This document shows positions 16,502-25,191 of a DNA stretch of 64,000 nt, one piece after another. The stretch is taken from the NCBI GenBank assembly GCA_035297265.1, contig DATGZH010000042.1:124001-188000 (forward strand). The letters run 5' to 3'. The stretch comes from DATGZH01 sp035297265 (GTDB lineage Bacteria; Actinomycetota; Acidimicrobiia; Acidimicrobiales; RAAP-2). The notes under the pieces were generated by a model that searched no databases, was not told the origin of the DNA, and worked only from the letters and a program-made list of their open reading frames with translations. A program made the position numbers and the translations under genes. The stretch's first letter is position 1. Each line of letters starts with the position of its first letter.

Positions 16502-17573
16502 AGAGCGACGCGTCGTAGATGAAGTGGGCGGCGATCGACCGGTTCAGGCGTCGGTGCTTCTGGAACGAGCGGGTCACGTAGAAGCCGAACGGGATCGTGA
16601 GCAGGAACGCCAGCCCGTAGTAGATGTGGTAGCTCGTCCGCAGCACCAGGCTGAGGATGAGCGCGGCGCGCGGTGTCCACCCCAGCTGGTCGAGGCGGGT
16701 GATGAGGTAGCCGTTCACCAGGACCTCCTCGGCCACCGCCGTCGTGAACGAGATGGCCAGGCCCCAGATCACGTAGTAGTGCGGCACGTTGCCCACCGGC
16801 ACCTTGTTCACCGCCCGCGTGGCGTGCTCGAGGAACGGTAGGAGCGGGATCAGGACGGCGATCTCGGTCACGTACGACAACACGGCGAGGCCCAGACCGG
16901 GCCAGATGTCGAGCAGGAAGCGCGGCCGACCGAGGCCGATCGAGGAGGGGGGCTGGCCCGTTCGCAGCAGCAGGAACAGGGCGATGGGCACGACGGCCGC
17001 CACCGGTAGGTATTCGATGATCCCGAGGATCATGTTCGTCAGCGGCTGGTGCACGATCGTCGGGAAGCGCGACACGTCGGCCGTCCCCGCGACGTGGCTG
17101 GCCAGGAGCACCGCCGCGCCGAGGAGCGGCGCGGCGAGGAAGGCCACCATCACGAAGCGGGTCTCCCACACCAGGCTGTTCCTCGACGGCGGGTCGAGCC
17201 GCACCGGCGGGAGGGGCGGCAGCGCCGGTCCCTCCGGCGCCGGCTGGTAGGGGAGGCCGCCGGGGTAGGGCGCGGGGTAGCCGGTGTAGGCGGCCGGCGG
17301 GGCCCAGGCCGGCACGCCCGGCGGCGGCCAGGCTGGTGCGGGCCACGGCTCGGAAGCCGGTGCCCCGCCATCGGGCGCCAGAGGTGGCGACAGTGTCGGT
17401 GGCGACGGTGCCGGCGGCACCGCCGGTGGGGACGTGGCCTGGACCCAGAACTGCCATCCCGCCGGCGCAGGCGACCAGACCGCCGGGGGCTGCCACCCCG
17501 GGGGTGGGTACCAGCCCGGCGGCGGCGACGGCCAATCCGGCGGCGGTCGCCACGACCAACCCCCCGTCGTCAC
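16479..17573 (-). CDS. CPBP-family intramembrane protease with Pro/Trp-rich N-terminus
   Basis: Membrane protein of 364 aa. Residues 1-125 are a Pro/Gly/Trp/Tyr-rich cytoplasmic region with repeats such as PPPGWYPPPGWQPP. The rest has about seven helices with the CPBP/Abi motifs: AVAEEVLVNGYLITRL (paired Glu; the usual Arg-Gly reads Asn-Gly), LVLRTSYHIYYG (His) and HFIYDASLF (last motif). Related proteins process prenylated or other membrane substrates; target unknown. GTG start at 17573. Its tail overlaps the end of the ABC-F gene. Confidence 0.82.
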   Translation of the reverse strand: MTTGGWSWRPPPDWPSPPPGWYPPPGWQPPAVWSPAPAGWQFWVQATSPPAVPPAPSPPTLSPPLAPDGGAPASEPWPAPAWPPPGVPAWAPPAAYTGYPAPYPGGLPYQPAPEGPALPPLPPVRLDPPSRNSLVWETRFVMVAFLAAPLLGAAVLLASHVAGTADVSRFPTIVHQPLTNMILGIIEYLPVAAVVPIALFLLLRTGQPPSSIGLGRPRFLLDIWPGLGLAVLSYVTEIAVLIPLLPFLEHATRAVNKVPVGNVPHYYVIWGLAISFTTAVAEEVLVNGYLITRLDQLGWTPRAALILSLVLRTSYHIYYGLAFLLTIPFGFYVTRSFQKHRRLNRSIAAHFIYDASLFTLAILT

Positions 17574-17670
17574 GCCCGCACACTACGGCGGGCCGGCCGA
17601 GCCGGTGGGGACGGCCCGACCGGTCGAACCACCGTTAGGGTTGGGCGCTGAGCGAGGAGGGCCCTCCGTG

Positions 17671-18735
17671 ATGGACACCTACCGCCAGGCCACCTTCATC
17701 TCGACCGACGCGCACGTGACGGAGCCGATAGACCTCTACGCCTCGCGGGTCGACGCGGCGTACCGCGAGCGGGTGCCGGTCATTCGGGAGACCGATGGTT
17801 GGCGCACGATGTACGTGGAGGGCCTGCGGCCGCGCAAGCTCATGACCGCCGGCCAGCTGGTCCGGGCCACCGTCGGCGGCTGGGAGCCCGAAGAGCGCCT
17901 TCGCGACCAGAAGCGCGACGGGGTGTCGGCCGAGGTCATCTTCCCCACGTTCGCCCTCCAGGCCTGCTTTGCCTCCGAGGACCCGGGCCTGCAGCTCGCC
18001 CTCTGCCGGGCCTACAACGACTGGGCCCACGACGTCTTCGCCAAGGAGGACCGGCTCCTGGCGACCGGCATGGTCCCCATGATCGACATCGAGGCCGGCG
18101 TGGCCGAGGCCGAGCGCCTGGCGGCGCTGGGTTTCCGGGCCCTCTTCCTCCCGGCCCGGGTGCCCGACCGCCCGTACAACGACCCGGCCTACGACCGCTT
18201 CTGGGCGGTGGCCGAGGATCTCGGCCTCCCGCTCACGTTCCACTCCGGCACGGGCCACGAACCCCGCGTGGTGCGGGGCCCCGGCGGCGCCGTCATCAAC
18301 TACCTCCTCGGCGCGCAGCTCGACGGCCCGATGGTGCTCCTCGCCCTCGCCGCCGGCGGGGCGCTCGACCGTTTCCCGGGCATCCGGGTCGTGGCCGTGG
18401 AGACGGGGGCCTCGTGGCTCGCCTGGATCATGACCCAGGCCGACGTCATCTACCGCGACCACGCGATGTTCGCCCAGCCGAAGCTCTCGCTCCTGCCGAG
18501 TGAGCTCCTCCAGCGCCAGGCCCACGCCACGTTCATGTACGACCCGGTGGCCATCAACAACCGGGCTACCACCGGGGTGCCGTCGCTCCTCTGGGGCAAT
18601 GACTACCCGCACCCCGAGGGGACGTGGCCCGACTCCCAGGCAGTGTGCGCCGAGCAGTTCGCCGGCGTTTCCGACGAGGACGTCCGGGCCATCGTGGGCG
18701 GCACCGCCGCCGAGGTGTTCGGTTTCGAGGTCTGA
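17671..18735 (+). CDS. Amidohydrolase-2 family (ACMSD-like) metal-dependent hydrolase
   Basis: TIM-barrel hydrolase of 354 aa. The first metal motif reads FISTDAHVTEP, with Asp-Ala-His in place of the usual His-x-His. Other family signs are AYNDWAHDVF, LTFHSGTGHEP (metal His) and the C-terminal LLWGNDYPHPEG with the catalytic Asp. Members decarboxylate or hydrolyse cyclic and aromatic acids. The start at ATG 17671 follows GAGGAGGG; a GTG lies just before it. Two other amidohydrolase-2 genes (22841 and 26363) are nearby but too different to be recent copies. Confidence 0.85.
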   Translation: MDTYRQATFISTDAHVTEPIDLYASRVDAAYRERVPVIRETDGWRTMYVEGLRPRKLMTAGQLVRATVGGWEPEERLRDQKRDGVSAEVIFPTFALQACFASEDPGLQLALCRAYNDWAHDVFAKEDRLLATGMVPMIDIEAGVAEAERLAALGFRALFLPARVPDRPYNDPAYDRFWAVAEDLGLPLTFHSGTGHEPRVVRGPGGAVINYLLGAQLDGPMVLLALAAGGALDRFPGIRVVAVETGASWLAWIMTQADVIYRDHAMFAQPKLSLLPSELLQRQAHATFMYDPVAINNRATTGVPSLLWGNDYPHPEGTWPDSQAVCAEQFAGVSDEDVRAIVGGTAAEVFGFEV

Positions 18736-18741
18736 GGCGCG

Positions 18742-20280
18742 TCAGGGGAGGCGCCGGGCCCGCCCGGGCTCCTGGCGCGGCATGGTCTGGGGGAACGGGA
18801 CCGGATAGGGCGCCGGGTTCGAGAGGTCGAGGCCGATCAGCTGACCCGGCGTGCACTCCTTCGGCACCACCGGTGGGATCATCGGCGTCGCCGGGAGCGG
18901 GGGCACGGAGGTGTCGGCCGAGCCGGTGTGCAGCGTCGTCGTGAGGTCACCCGTGTGGGCCCGCCGCCAGGCCGAGATGTTGGGCGCTCGGACGCCGAAA
19001 CGGGTCTCGACGAAGCGCATCTGCGACGTGTGGTCGAAGACGTCGGAGCAGACGTAGCCGCCCCGGCTGAAGGGCGACACGACGAGGAGGGGCACCCGGA
19101 AGCCGAGCCCGATGGGACCGGGGATGCCGTGGGCCTCGGAGGGCAGGGGTCGCACGCTCAGGTACTCGCCGGGCGTGCCCGGCGGCGGCGTGGGCGGGAC
19201 CACGTGGTCGAACCAACCGTCGTTCTCGTCGTACATGATGAAGAGCACGGTCTTCGCCCAGACCTTGGGGTTGGCCACGAGGGCGCTCAGCACCATGTGC
19301 CCGTACCACATGCCGACGGCCGGCGGCGCCGGTGGGTGCTCGTCCTGGCCGATCGGCGGACAGATCCACGACACCTTGGGCAGCTGGCCGGTGGCCACGT
19401 CGTGGGCGAAGTCGGTCGGGAAGACCGGGAGGAAGGCGTTCTGGTAGAGCGGCGACGTCGGGTCGGCCACGTGCTGCTTGAAGTAGAGGAGGATGTTGTC
19501 GGTGACAGCCATGGCGATCGGGCTGGTCGGCAGGTAGCCGCTCCCCGGCGCGTTGTAGACCTTCCACGAGATGCCGGCGGCCTGCAGGCGCTCGGGCAGG
19601 GTGGTCCAGGTGGCCGAGCCCTGGAACTTCGACGAGGAGTTGGTCACGAGCACGGGTCCTCCTTCGCCACCCGACGGGTCGAGCGTGCCGGAGAGGGCGT
19701 GGAGCCGGTTGGGATGGGTCGGACCCATGACCGAGCAGTGGTAGTGGTCGCCGATGGTGAAGGCGTCGGCCAGCGCGTACCAGAACGCCAGGTCCTGGCG
19801 CGTGTAGTAGCCCATCGTGAGGATGCCGTTCTGAGGGCCTTCGAAGGCCGGCAGCGTGTGGGTGGCGACGAAGCGGTCGTTGCGCCCTTTGTTCCATGAG
19901 AAGTGCTGGGCGTTCCACTCGTGAGAGAGGTCGTAGGTGCACTCGGCGTCGCTCGTCGCCGTGTCGAGGTGGAAGGGGAGGAGCCGGGGGGTCCGACCCC
20001 CGGGCCAGACCTGGGCGAAGTTGGCGAGTTGGCTCCCGGAGTGGTCGTCGAAGCCGTCGACCCCCTTGTAGGTGCCGAAGTAGTGGTCGAACGACCGGTT
20101 CTCCTGCATCAAGAAGACCACGTGCTCGACCGCGCCGAGGTCAGAGCCGGCCGGCTTGGTGGCCGCGGCGGCCCGCACGGTCTCCCCGCCGAGCGAGCCG
20201 AGGGCGAGGCCGAGCGCGCCGGCGACCCCACCGGCGAGGACCTCCCGTCTGGTCCGCATCCGATAGCCCGACGTGCTCAC
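18742..20280 (-). CDS. Tat-exported phospholipase C / phosphoesterase family protein
   Basis: Secreted enzyme of 512 aa in the alkaline-phosphatase superfamily (bacterial phospholipase C/acid phosphatase AcpA type). The N-terminus has a Tat signal, RTRREVLAGGVAGALGLALG (9-28). The catalytic start motif is LMQENRSFDHYFGTYKG (57-73); IGDHYHCSVMGPTHPNRLHA and LFIMYDENDGWFDHVVPPT follow, with metal-binding Asp and His. It probably cleaves phospholipids or other phosphoesters outside the cell for phosphate supply. It is convergent with the amidohydrolase gene, six bases away. Confidence 0.9.
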   Translation of the reverse strand: MSTSGYRMRTRREVLAGGVAGALGLALGSLGGETVRAAAATKPAGSDLGAVEHVVFLMQENRSFDHYFGTYKGVDGFDDHSGSQLANFAQVWPGGRTPRLLPFHLDTATSDAECTYDLSHEWNAQHFSWNKGRNDRFVATHTLPAFEGPQNGILTMGYYTRQDLAFWYALADAFTIGDHYHCSVMGPTHPNRLHALSGTLDPSGGEGGPVLVTNSSSKFQGSATWTTLPERLQAAGISWKVYNAPGSGYLPTSPIAMAVTDNILLYFKQHVADPTSPLYQNAFLPVFPTDFAHDVATGQLPKVSWICPPIGQDEHPPAPPAVGMWYGHMVLSALVANPKVWAKTVLFIMYDENDGWFDHVVPPTPPPGTPGEYLSVRPLPSEAHGIPGPIGLGFRVPLLVVSPFSRGGYVCSDVFDHTSQMRFVETRFGVRAPNISAWRRAHTGDLTTTLHTGSADTSVPPLPATPMIPPVVPKECTPGQLIGLDLSNPAPYPVPFPQTMPRQEPGRARRLP

Positions 20281-20370
20281 CGCCGCCTCGTGGCGCTCAC
20301 CGTCGGCAGCCTATCGGTGCCGACGGTCGGCTACCGGGGTGCGACGGCAGGGCTCGCCCCGTCCCGGCGA

Positions 20371-22014
20371 CTACGCGAGCTCTTCGGCGGTCAAGAAGGC
20401 GGTCACCCCGTCGGCGATCCCCTGTGCGGCCTGCTGACGCCACGCCGGGTCCTCGACGAGCGTGGCATCGACGCCGTTTTGCATGTTGGCGCACTCGATG
20501 AGCACTTTCGGCACGGTGGACAGGTTGAGGCCGCCCAGGTTGTCCCGGGCATCGAGGCCGTTCTGGCCGTCGTAGTCCGAAGTCTGCTCGGCGGTGTCCG
20601 CGGCGAAGGTGTTCCGCAGGTCAGCGCCGAGCTCGTCGGAGGCGGGCACGATGGCCGTGTTGTTGCTGATCGAGCTCACGACCGGCGCCGGGGTGATGAC
20701 GGTGAAACCGCGGCCGTCGGGCGGCCCGCCGTCGGCGTGGATGGAGACCGCCGCGGCGGAGTGGAAGAAATTGCCGATAGCGGCGCGGACGTCGACACAC
20801 GGGCCCACGCCGGTGTCGTCGGGTCGGGTGAGCACGACCGAGGCGCCCTCCGCCTCGAGCAGAACTTGGGCCCGGGTGGCGACGTCGAAGTTGAAGGCGT
20901 GCTCGGTGTAGCCGTCGGCGGTGGTGGTGCCGGCGGTGTCGCACGGCTCGGTGAAACCCCCGCCGTCGATCGGCTGGTCGATGGAGGCGGGGTCGGCGCC
21001 GTTCCCGCCGTCGTGGCCCGGGTCGAGGGTGACGACGAGACCGGCGAGGGGGAGGACGTCGACGGTCCCCTGGTAGAGGGCGTCACCGAGGCCGTAGAGG
21101 CCGCCGTCCGCCCCGACCAGGAGGTACCCGGCACCGTCGGCGGTCGGGGCCATCCCCACGACGGCCCGGGCCAGCACGTCGCCGCCCACCGAGCCGAGGA
21201 ACGGGGCACCGAAGTTGAAGACCCCGCCGTCGGCCGCCACCTCCCAGTAGCCCCCGGTCGCCGGGTCGGCGGCCAGCCCGACGACCGGGTAGTGCAGTGG
21301 TGTCCCGCCCATGGACCCGGCGTAGACCGCGTCGCCGAACGTGAACACCCCGCCGTCGGCCGCCACGAGCCAGTAGCCCCCGCCGTCGGCCGTGGCCGCC
21401 ATGGCGACGACCGGTTGCACCAGTGGCCGGCCGCCCATGGACCCGGCGTAGGCCGCGTCGCCGAACGTGAACACCCCGCCGTCGGCCGCCACGAGCCAGT
21501 AGCCCCCGCCGTCGGGGGTGGCGGCCATGCCGACGATCGGCGCGACGAGGGGCGTGCCGCCCATCGAGCCGGCGTAGCCCGCGTCACCGAAGGCGAACAC
21601 CCCGCCGTCGGCCGCGGCCAACCAGTAGCCCCCGCCGTCGTTGGTGGCCGCGATGGCCACGACGGGCGCGCTGAGCGTCCTACCGGTGAGCGAGCCGTCC
21701 GACGGGGCGTCGAAGGCGAAGACCGACCCGTCACTCGTGGCGATCCAGTAGCCCCCGGTGACCCGGTCCGTGGCGATGCCCACGGCGACGTGGTCGCTCG
21801 TCGGGACGCTCGCCGCCGCCCTGACCCGGGTGGGCCCGGGCCGCAGGCCGCCGGCGGTCGGGACCGGTACGACGAGACCGGCGACGCCGAGGATCACGGC
21901 GACGACCAGCACGACCGGACGCACCGCGCTCGGGCCGGACCCCGTCGGCCGGGCGTCGCTGGTCCACCCGGCTGTCCCCACCGGTGACGGTCGTGTGGTC
22001 AGGTGTCGCCCCAC
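20371..22014 (-). CDS. Exported N-acetylmuramoyl-L-alanine amidase with N-terminal propeller-like repeats
   Basis: Secreted cell-wall hydrolase of 547 aa. Residues 31-58 form a signal anchor (VVLVVAVILGVAGLVVPVP). Residues 76-325 hold six 41-42-residue repeats of the type GGGYWLVAADGGVFTFGDA, probably blades of a small propeller. From about 326 an Amidase_3 domain begins: VVTLDPGHDGG (zinc His), DGYTEHAFNFDVA (Glu), AAVSIHADGGPP (His) and VPKVLIECANMQN (catalytic Glu). It cuts the lactyl-L-Ala bond of peptidoglycan; the repeats may bind wall polymer. The 5' end overlaps the end of the SDR gene by 16 bases on the same strand. Confidence 0.88.
   Translation of the reverse strand: MGRHLTTRPSPVGTAGWTSDARPTGSGPSAVRPVVLVVAVILGVAGLVVPVPTAGGLRPGPTRVRAAASVPTSDHVAVGIATDRVTGGYWIATSDGSVFAFDAPSDGSLTGRTLSAPVVAIAATNDGGGYWLAAADGGVFAFGDAGYAGSMGGTPLVAPIVGMAATPDGGGYWLVAADGGVFTFGDAAYAGSMGGRPLVQPVVAMAATADGGGYWLVAADGGVFTFGDAVYAGSMGGTPLHYPVVGLAADPATGGYWEVAADGGVFNFGAPFLGSVGGDVLARAVVGMAPTADGAGYLLVGADGGLYGLGDALYQGTVDVLPLAGLVVTLDPGHDGGNGADPASIDQPIDGGGFTEPCDTAGTTTADGYTEHAFNFDVATRAQVLLEAEGASVVLTRPDDTGVGPCVDVRAAIGNFFHSAAAVSIHADGGPPDGRGFTVITPAPVVSSISNNTAIVPASDELGADLRNTFAADTAEQTSDYDGQNGLDARDNLGGLNLSTVPKVLIECANMQNGVDATLVEDPAWRQQAAQGIADGVTAFLTAEELA
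21040..21789 (-). repeat. Six tandem coding repeats of about 126 bp in the amidase gene
   Basis: Within the amidase gene, six units of 41-42 codons follow each other. Each has the core GGYW(L/I)xAxDGGVFxFGDA and ends with GSxGGxxLxxP. Units 2-4 are nearly the same at DNA level (for example the shared run cgtagaccgcgtcgccgaac-type segments near 21320 and 21450), which suggests recent duplication or gene conversion; units 1, 5 and 6 are more diverged. No frame disruption. Confidence 0.85.
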
Positions 22015-22793
22015 TGCCCGGCGTACCAGTCGCCGGCCATCTTGAGGTAGGAGTCCAGGTCCTTGCTCTTGGAGCGGATGATGTCGTGGAACTGCTCGGG
22101 GATCCAGGACTCGACCGCCCCGCTCTCCAGCTGAGCGAGCACCGCCTCGGTCACCGCCGAAGCAGGCAGGGCGTCAGCCACGCCCTCGGGCAGCGGGTCG
22201 TTGTCGGGCAGGTGGAAGATCTCGGTGTCGATGATGCCCGGGTACACAAGGTGCACCGAGATGGGCTTTCGGGACAGCTCCATCGAGAGGGACTCGGACC
22301 AGGCCGTGAGAGCGGCCTTCGAGGCGGCGTAGGCCGACTCGCCGGGCGAGCTCAAGAAGGCGGCGATCGACGACACGTTCACGATGCGGCCTCCGCCGCG
22401 CTCGAGCATCCGAGGGAGCAGCGTGACCGTGAGACGGACAGGCGAGAAGTAGTTGACGGCCATGACCCCCTCGACGTCCTGTGGGCTGAGGGCCATGGCC
22501 CGCCGGCGCTTGGGCATGCCCGCGTTGTTGACGAGGATGTCGATCCCACCCATGGCGTCGTCGGCCCCGAGGATGAAGGCCGGGAGCTCGTCCAGTTTGG
22601 CGAGGTCGAAGGGGAAGGCCTGACTGCCGGGGGCGTGCTCCCGGCACGAGGCGAGCACCTCGTCCAGGCGGTCGCGGCGTCGGGCGCAGAGGCCGACGGT
22701 GGCTCCCGCCCGGGCCAGCCCCACTGCCAGGTCGGCGCCGATCCCCGACGACGCGCCGGTGATGAAGACCTTCTTCCCCGAGACCGTGCTCAT
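21999..22793 (-). CDS. SDR-family oxidoreductase
   Basis: Classical short-chain dehydrogenase of 264 aa. FITGASSGIGADLAVGLARA carries the glycine motif (about 10-29); ARRRDRL after beta-2 favours NADP(H). NNAG, Ser in NVSSIAAFLSSPG and SAYAASKAAL (Tyr and Lys) complete the active site. The C-terminal segment WIPEQFHDIIRSKSKDLDSY is longer than usual and resembles SDRs of lipid metabolism. Substrate unknown. ATG start at 22793. The stop overlaps the start of the amidase gene, but a shared function is not obvious. Confidence 0.87.
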   Translation of the reverse strand: MSTVSGKKVFITGASSGIGADLAVGLARAGATVGLCARRRDRLDEVLASCREHAPGSQAFPFDLAKLDELPAFILGADDAMGGIDILVNNAGMPKRRRAMALSPQDVEGVMAVNYFSPVRLTVTLLPRMLERGGGRIVNVSSIAAFLSSPGESAYAASKAALTAWSESLSMELSRKPISVHLVYPGIIDTEIFHLPDNDPLPEGVADALPASAVTEAVLAQLESGAVESWIPEQFHDIIRSKSKDLDSYLKMAGDWYAGQWGDT

Positions 22794-22840
22794 GGCCTAT
22801 CCCTTCTCGTGTGGTGCTGGCGACAGTGAAGCACTCCTGG

Positions 22841-24352
22841 TCAGCCGGCGCCCGACGAGCGCACCTCGAGCCGGGCGATCCGGTCGCCGTCGACCTCGAA
22901 CCGGTCGGTCAGCCGGCGCTCAGCCCCGGCGATCTGCAGATCGATGTCGACGGTCACCCGACTGCCCTCCACCTGGAGCGGATGGGGCTGGGGCAGCAGG
23001 TCGTCGAACAGGAAGGCCCCCTCGGCGTAGAAGCGGGCGATGGCCTCGCTGCCGGCCACCTCCGTCCCGTCGACGTCGAGCACGGCGTCGTTGGCGAAGA
23101 GCGTCCGCAGTCGATCCACGTCGTGCAGCGTGATGGCGCTGAAGTAGGCGTCGGCCACCCCGGCCGGGCCGCCCCGCCGGGGTGGGAGCCCGTAGAGGTC
23201 GGCCGCGTTCTGGCCGAGCACCCGGGCCTGCACCGACGGTCGGCAGGGCCCGATGGTGGCCCGCAGGGCCTCGACGGCGCCGGGGAACGTGGCGTCGTGG
23301 TGGGGGTAGTCCGAGCCCCAGACGATCCGCTCCTCGCCGACGAAGGGGACGAGGGCGGGCAGCGTCTGCTCGTCGACCTCGAAGGAGATCCAGCACTGGC
23401 GGGCGAAGTACTCGCTCGGCAGGTGGGTCATGTGCGGGCAGAAACCGCCGAAGCTCTCCGCCTGCTCGTCGAGGCGCTCGGTCCAGAACGGGGCCCAGCC
23501 GCCGCTCGACTCGAGAAAGACCACCTTGAGGCCGGGGTGGCGCTCGAACGTGCCGAACGCGCAGAGCTGGGCGAAGGCCAGCATCTCCTCGAAGCTGTGC
23601 GACACGGCATGGAGGATGAACGGATTGAAGGGCCGGTCGGAAGCGAGCGTCGGGAGGATGACCGAGCTGCCCTCGTGGACCCCGATGGCCACGCCGAGCT
23701 CCTCGGCCGCCTCCCATACCGGCTCGTAGGCCCGGTCCGAGATGGCCCGCCCCATGGTGGGGTTCGGTCGCACGAAGGCGGCCCGGCAGCCGAGCTCGCC
23801 CACTGCCCGCCGCAGCTCGGCCGCCGAGGCCTCGGGGTCCTGCAGGGGCAGCATGGCCGCGCCGAACAGACGGTCGCGATCGGCCTCGCAGTAGGTGGCC
23901 AGCCAGTCGTTGTAGGCCCGGGCGATGGCCACCGCGGCGGCCGGGTCCTCGAGCGCGGAGAAGTAGAGGCCGATGCTCGGGTAGAGGACCGCCTGGTCGA
24001 TCCCCTCGGCGTCCATGTCCACGAGGCGTTGCCGTGGATCCGCCCCGCCGGGCAACGCCCGCTCCAGCGGCGCGAAGTCCTCGGGCTCGGAGAAACGGGC
24101 ACCGGGGGTGGCGAGCGTGCCCAGCGGTGTGGCCAGGATCTCCTTGTCACCCACGGTCACGTGCTCGTAGCCGTGGGCGTCGGCCACGATGCGCACGGCG
24201 TGCTCGTCGGCCAGCCCCGCCCAGGCCGCCGGTGGCTCGACGACGTGGCCGTCGGCGTCGACCACCGTGGTCCGGGCGGTCCGTGCTCCGGTCGCTGTCC
24301 CGTTCGCTCCCACGAGGTCCCCCCTTTGGGTCGTCCCGGGAGAGGATGCCAC
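22841..24352 (-). CDS. Amidohydrolase-2 domain fused to NTF2/SnoaL-like domain
   Basis: Two-domain protein of 503 aa. Residues 28-395 form an amidohydrolase-2 barrel: VVDADGHVVEPPAAW (first metal site, Asp-Gly-His), YNDWLATYCEADRDRL, IGVHEGSS and IVWGSDYPHHDATFPG (catalytic Asp). Residues 400-503 look like an NTF2/SnoaL-type alpha-beta cone: VADAYFSAITLHDVDRL, FANDAVLDVDG, then closing strands. SnoaL-like domains bind small hydrophobic molecules, so the second domain may bind or process the product of the first. The start is uncertain; the first 25 residues are low in conservation. Steroid or aromatic ring catabolism is a guess. Confidence 0.8.
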   Translation of the reverse strand: MASSPGTTQRGDLVGANGTATGARTARTTVVDADGHVVEPPAAWAGLADEHAVRIVADAHGYEHVTVGDKEILATPLGTLATPGARFSEPEDFAPLERALPGGADPRQRLVDMDAEGIDQAVLYPSIGLYFSALEDPAAAVAIARAYNDWLATYCEADRDRLFGAAMLPLQDPEASAAELRRAVGELGCRAAFVRPNPTMGRAISDRAYEPVWEAAEELGVAIGVHEGSSVILPTLASDRPFNPFILHAVSHSFEEMLAFAQLCAFGTFERHPGLKVVFLESSGGWAPFWTERLDEQAESFGGFCPHMTHLPSEYFARQCWISFEVDEQTLPALVPFVGEERIVWGSDYPHHDATFPGAVEALRATIGPCRPSVQARVLGQNAADLYGLPPRRGGPAGVADAYFSAITLHDVDRLRTLFANDAVLDVDGTEVAGSEAIARFYAEGAFLFDDLLPQPHPLQVEGSRVTVDIDLQIAGAERRLTDRFEVDGDRIARLEVRSSGAG

Positions 24353-24414
24353 CGCCGTCCCGAGCCCGTCCTGTGCCCCGAGGTACGCCTGGTGGCGGGC
24401 GCGAAGATGGCGGG

Positions 24415-25191
24415 GTGAGCGATCCGCCGACGACCGAGAACTACCCGGAGGTGACCGTCGAGGAGGTGACCGTCCCGACCCGTGAGGGCGAGCTGCCGGC
24501 TCTCGTCTTCTCGCCCCCGCCGGCCGGTCGGCGCCCCGCGGTGGTGCTCGCCGCCGAGGCGTTCGGCATCAACGACTTCACCCGGCAGGTGGCCGCCACG
24601 CTCGCCCACCTCGGGTACGTCACGGTCGTCCCCGACTATTACCGGGGAGCCGGGCCCGAGCACCCCGAGAGCTACGACGACTTCACCGAGGTGATCGAGC
24701 ACATCGGCCGCCTCGACTTCCGCCGGGCCGCCCTCGACGTCGTGGCCGCGGTCGAGCAGGCCGAGGGACTCGACGCGGTCGACCCCCGTCGGGTCGCCGT
24801 CTGGGGCTACTGCACCGGCGGGACGCTCGCCCTCCTGGCGGCCGAGCTGCGTCCCGAGCTGGCGGCGGCGGTCCTCTTCTTCCCGAGCCAGCCGACCTTC
24901 GCCGAGCTCGACGACCGCCACCCCGTCCATCCGATCGACCTGCTCTGGAGCATCGGCTGCCCGGTCCTCGTCATGTATGGCGACGAGGACCCGGTGATGC
25001 CGGCGGAGCGCCTGGCCGACCTGGAGCGGCGGCTGGCCGCTTGGCACGTCGACGCCGACGTGCGGACCTACCCCGGTGCGGGCCACGCCTTCAGCGCCCC
25101 AGCGCCGCCCCTCCACCACGAAGCGGCGGACCGGGCCTCCTGGGCCGACGCCCTCGAGTTCCTGGCCCGGCACCTCGGTAGCCCGGTATGA
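24415..25191 (+). CDS. Dienelactone hydrolase family protein
   Basis: Alpha/beta hydrolase of 258 aa. The Cys-Asp-His triad of dienelactone hydrolases is visible: nucleophile in VWGYCTGGTLAL (Cys133), Asp in LVMYGDEDPVMPAE (Asp190 or 192) and His in GAGHAF (His224). It opens lactone rings in aromatic degradation or acts as a general esterase. GTG 24415 (MSDPPTTENY) is preferred over the longer upstream frame. The stop overlaps the ATG of the lipoprotein gene (ATGA at 25188-25191), so the two are translationally coupled. Confidence 0.88.
   Translation: MSDPPTTENYPEVTVEEVTVPTREGELPALVFSPPPAGRRPAVVLAAEAFGINDFTRQVAATLAHLGYVTVVPDYYRGAGPEHPESYDDFTEVIEHIGRLDFRRAALDVVAAVEQAEGLDAVDPRRVAVWGYCTGGTLALLAAELRPELAAAVLFFPSQPTFAELDDRHPVHPIDLLWSIGCPVLVMYGDEDPVMPAERLADLERRLAAWHVDADVRTYPGAGHAFSAPAPPLHHEAADRASWADALEFLARHLGSPV

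Noticed and set aside
17434..17670. Longer N-terminus for the amidohydrolase at 17671
   Set aside because: The extension is antisense to the Pro-rich arm of the CPBP gene and has low-complexity composition; a good Shine-Dalgarno sits before 17671.
21040..21789. CRISPR-like regular repeats
   Set aside because: The repeats are 126 bases, contiguous, in frame and code for protein blades; no spacers and no cas genes.
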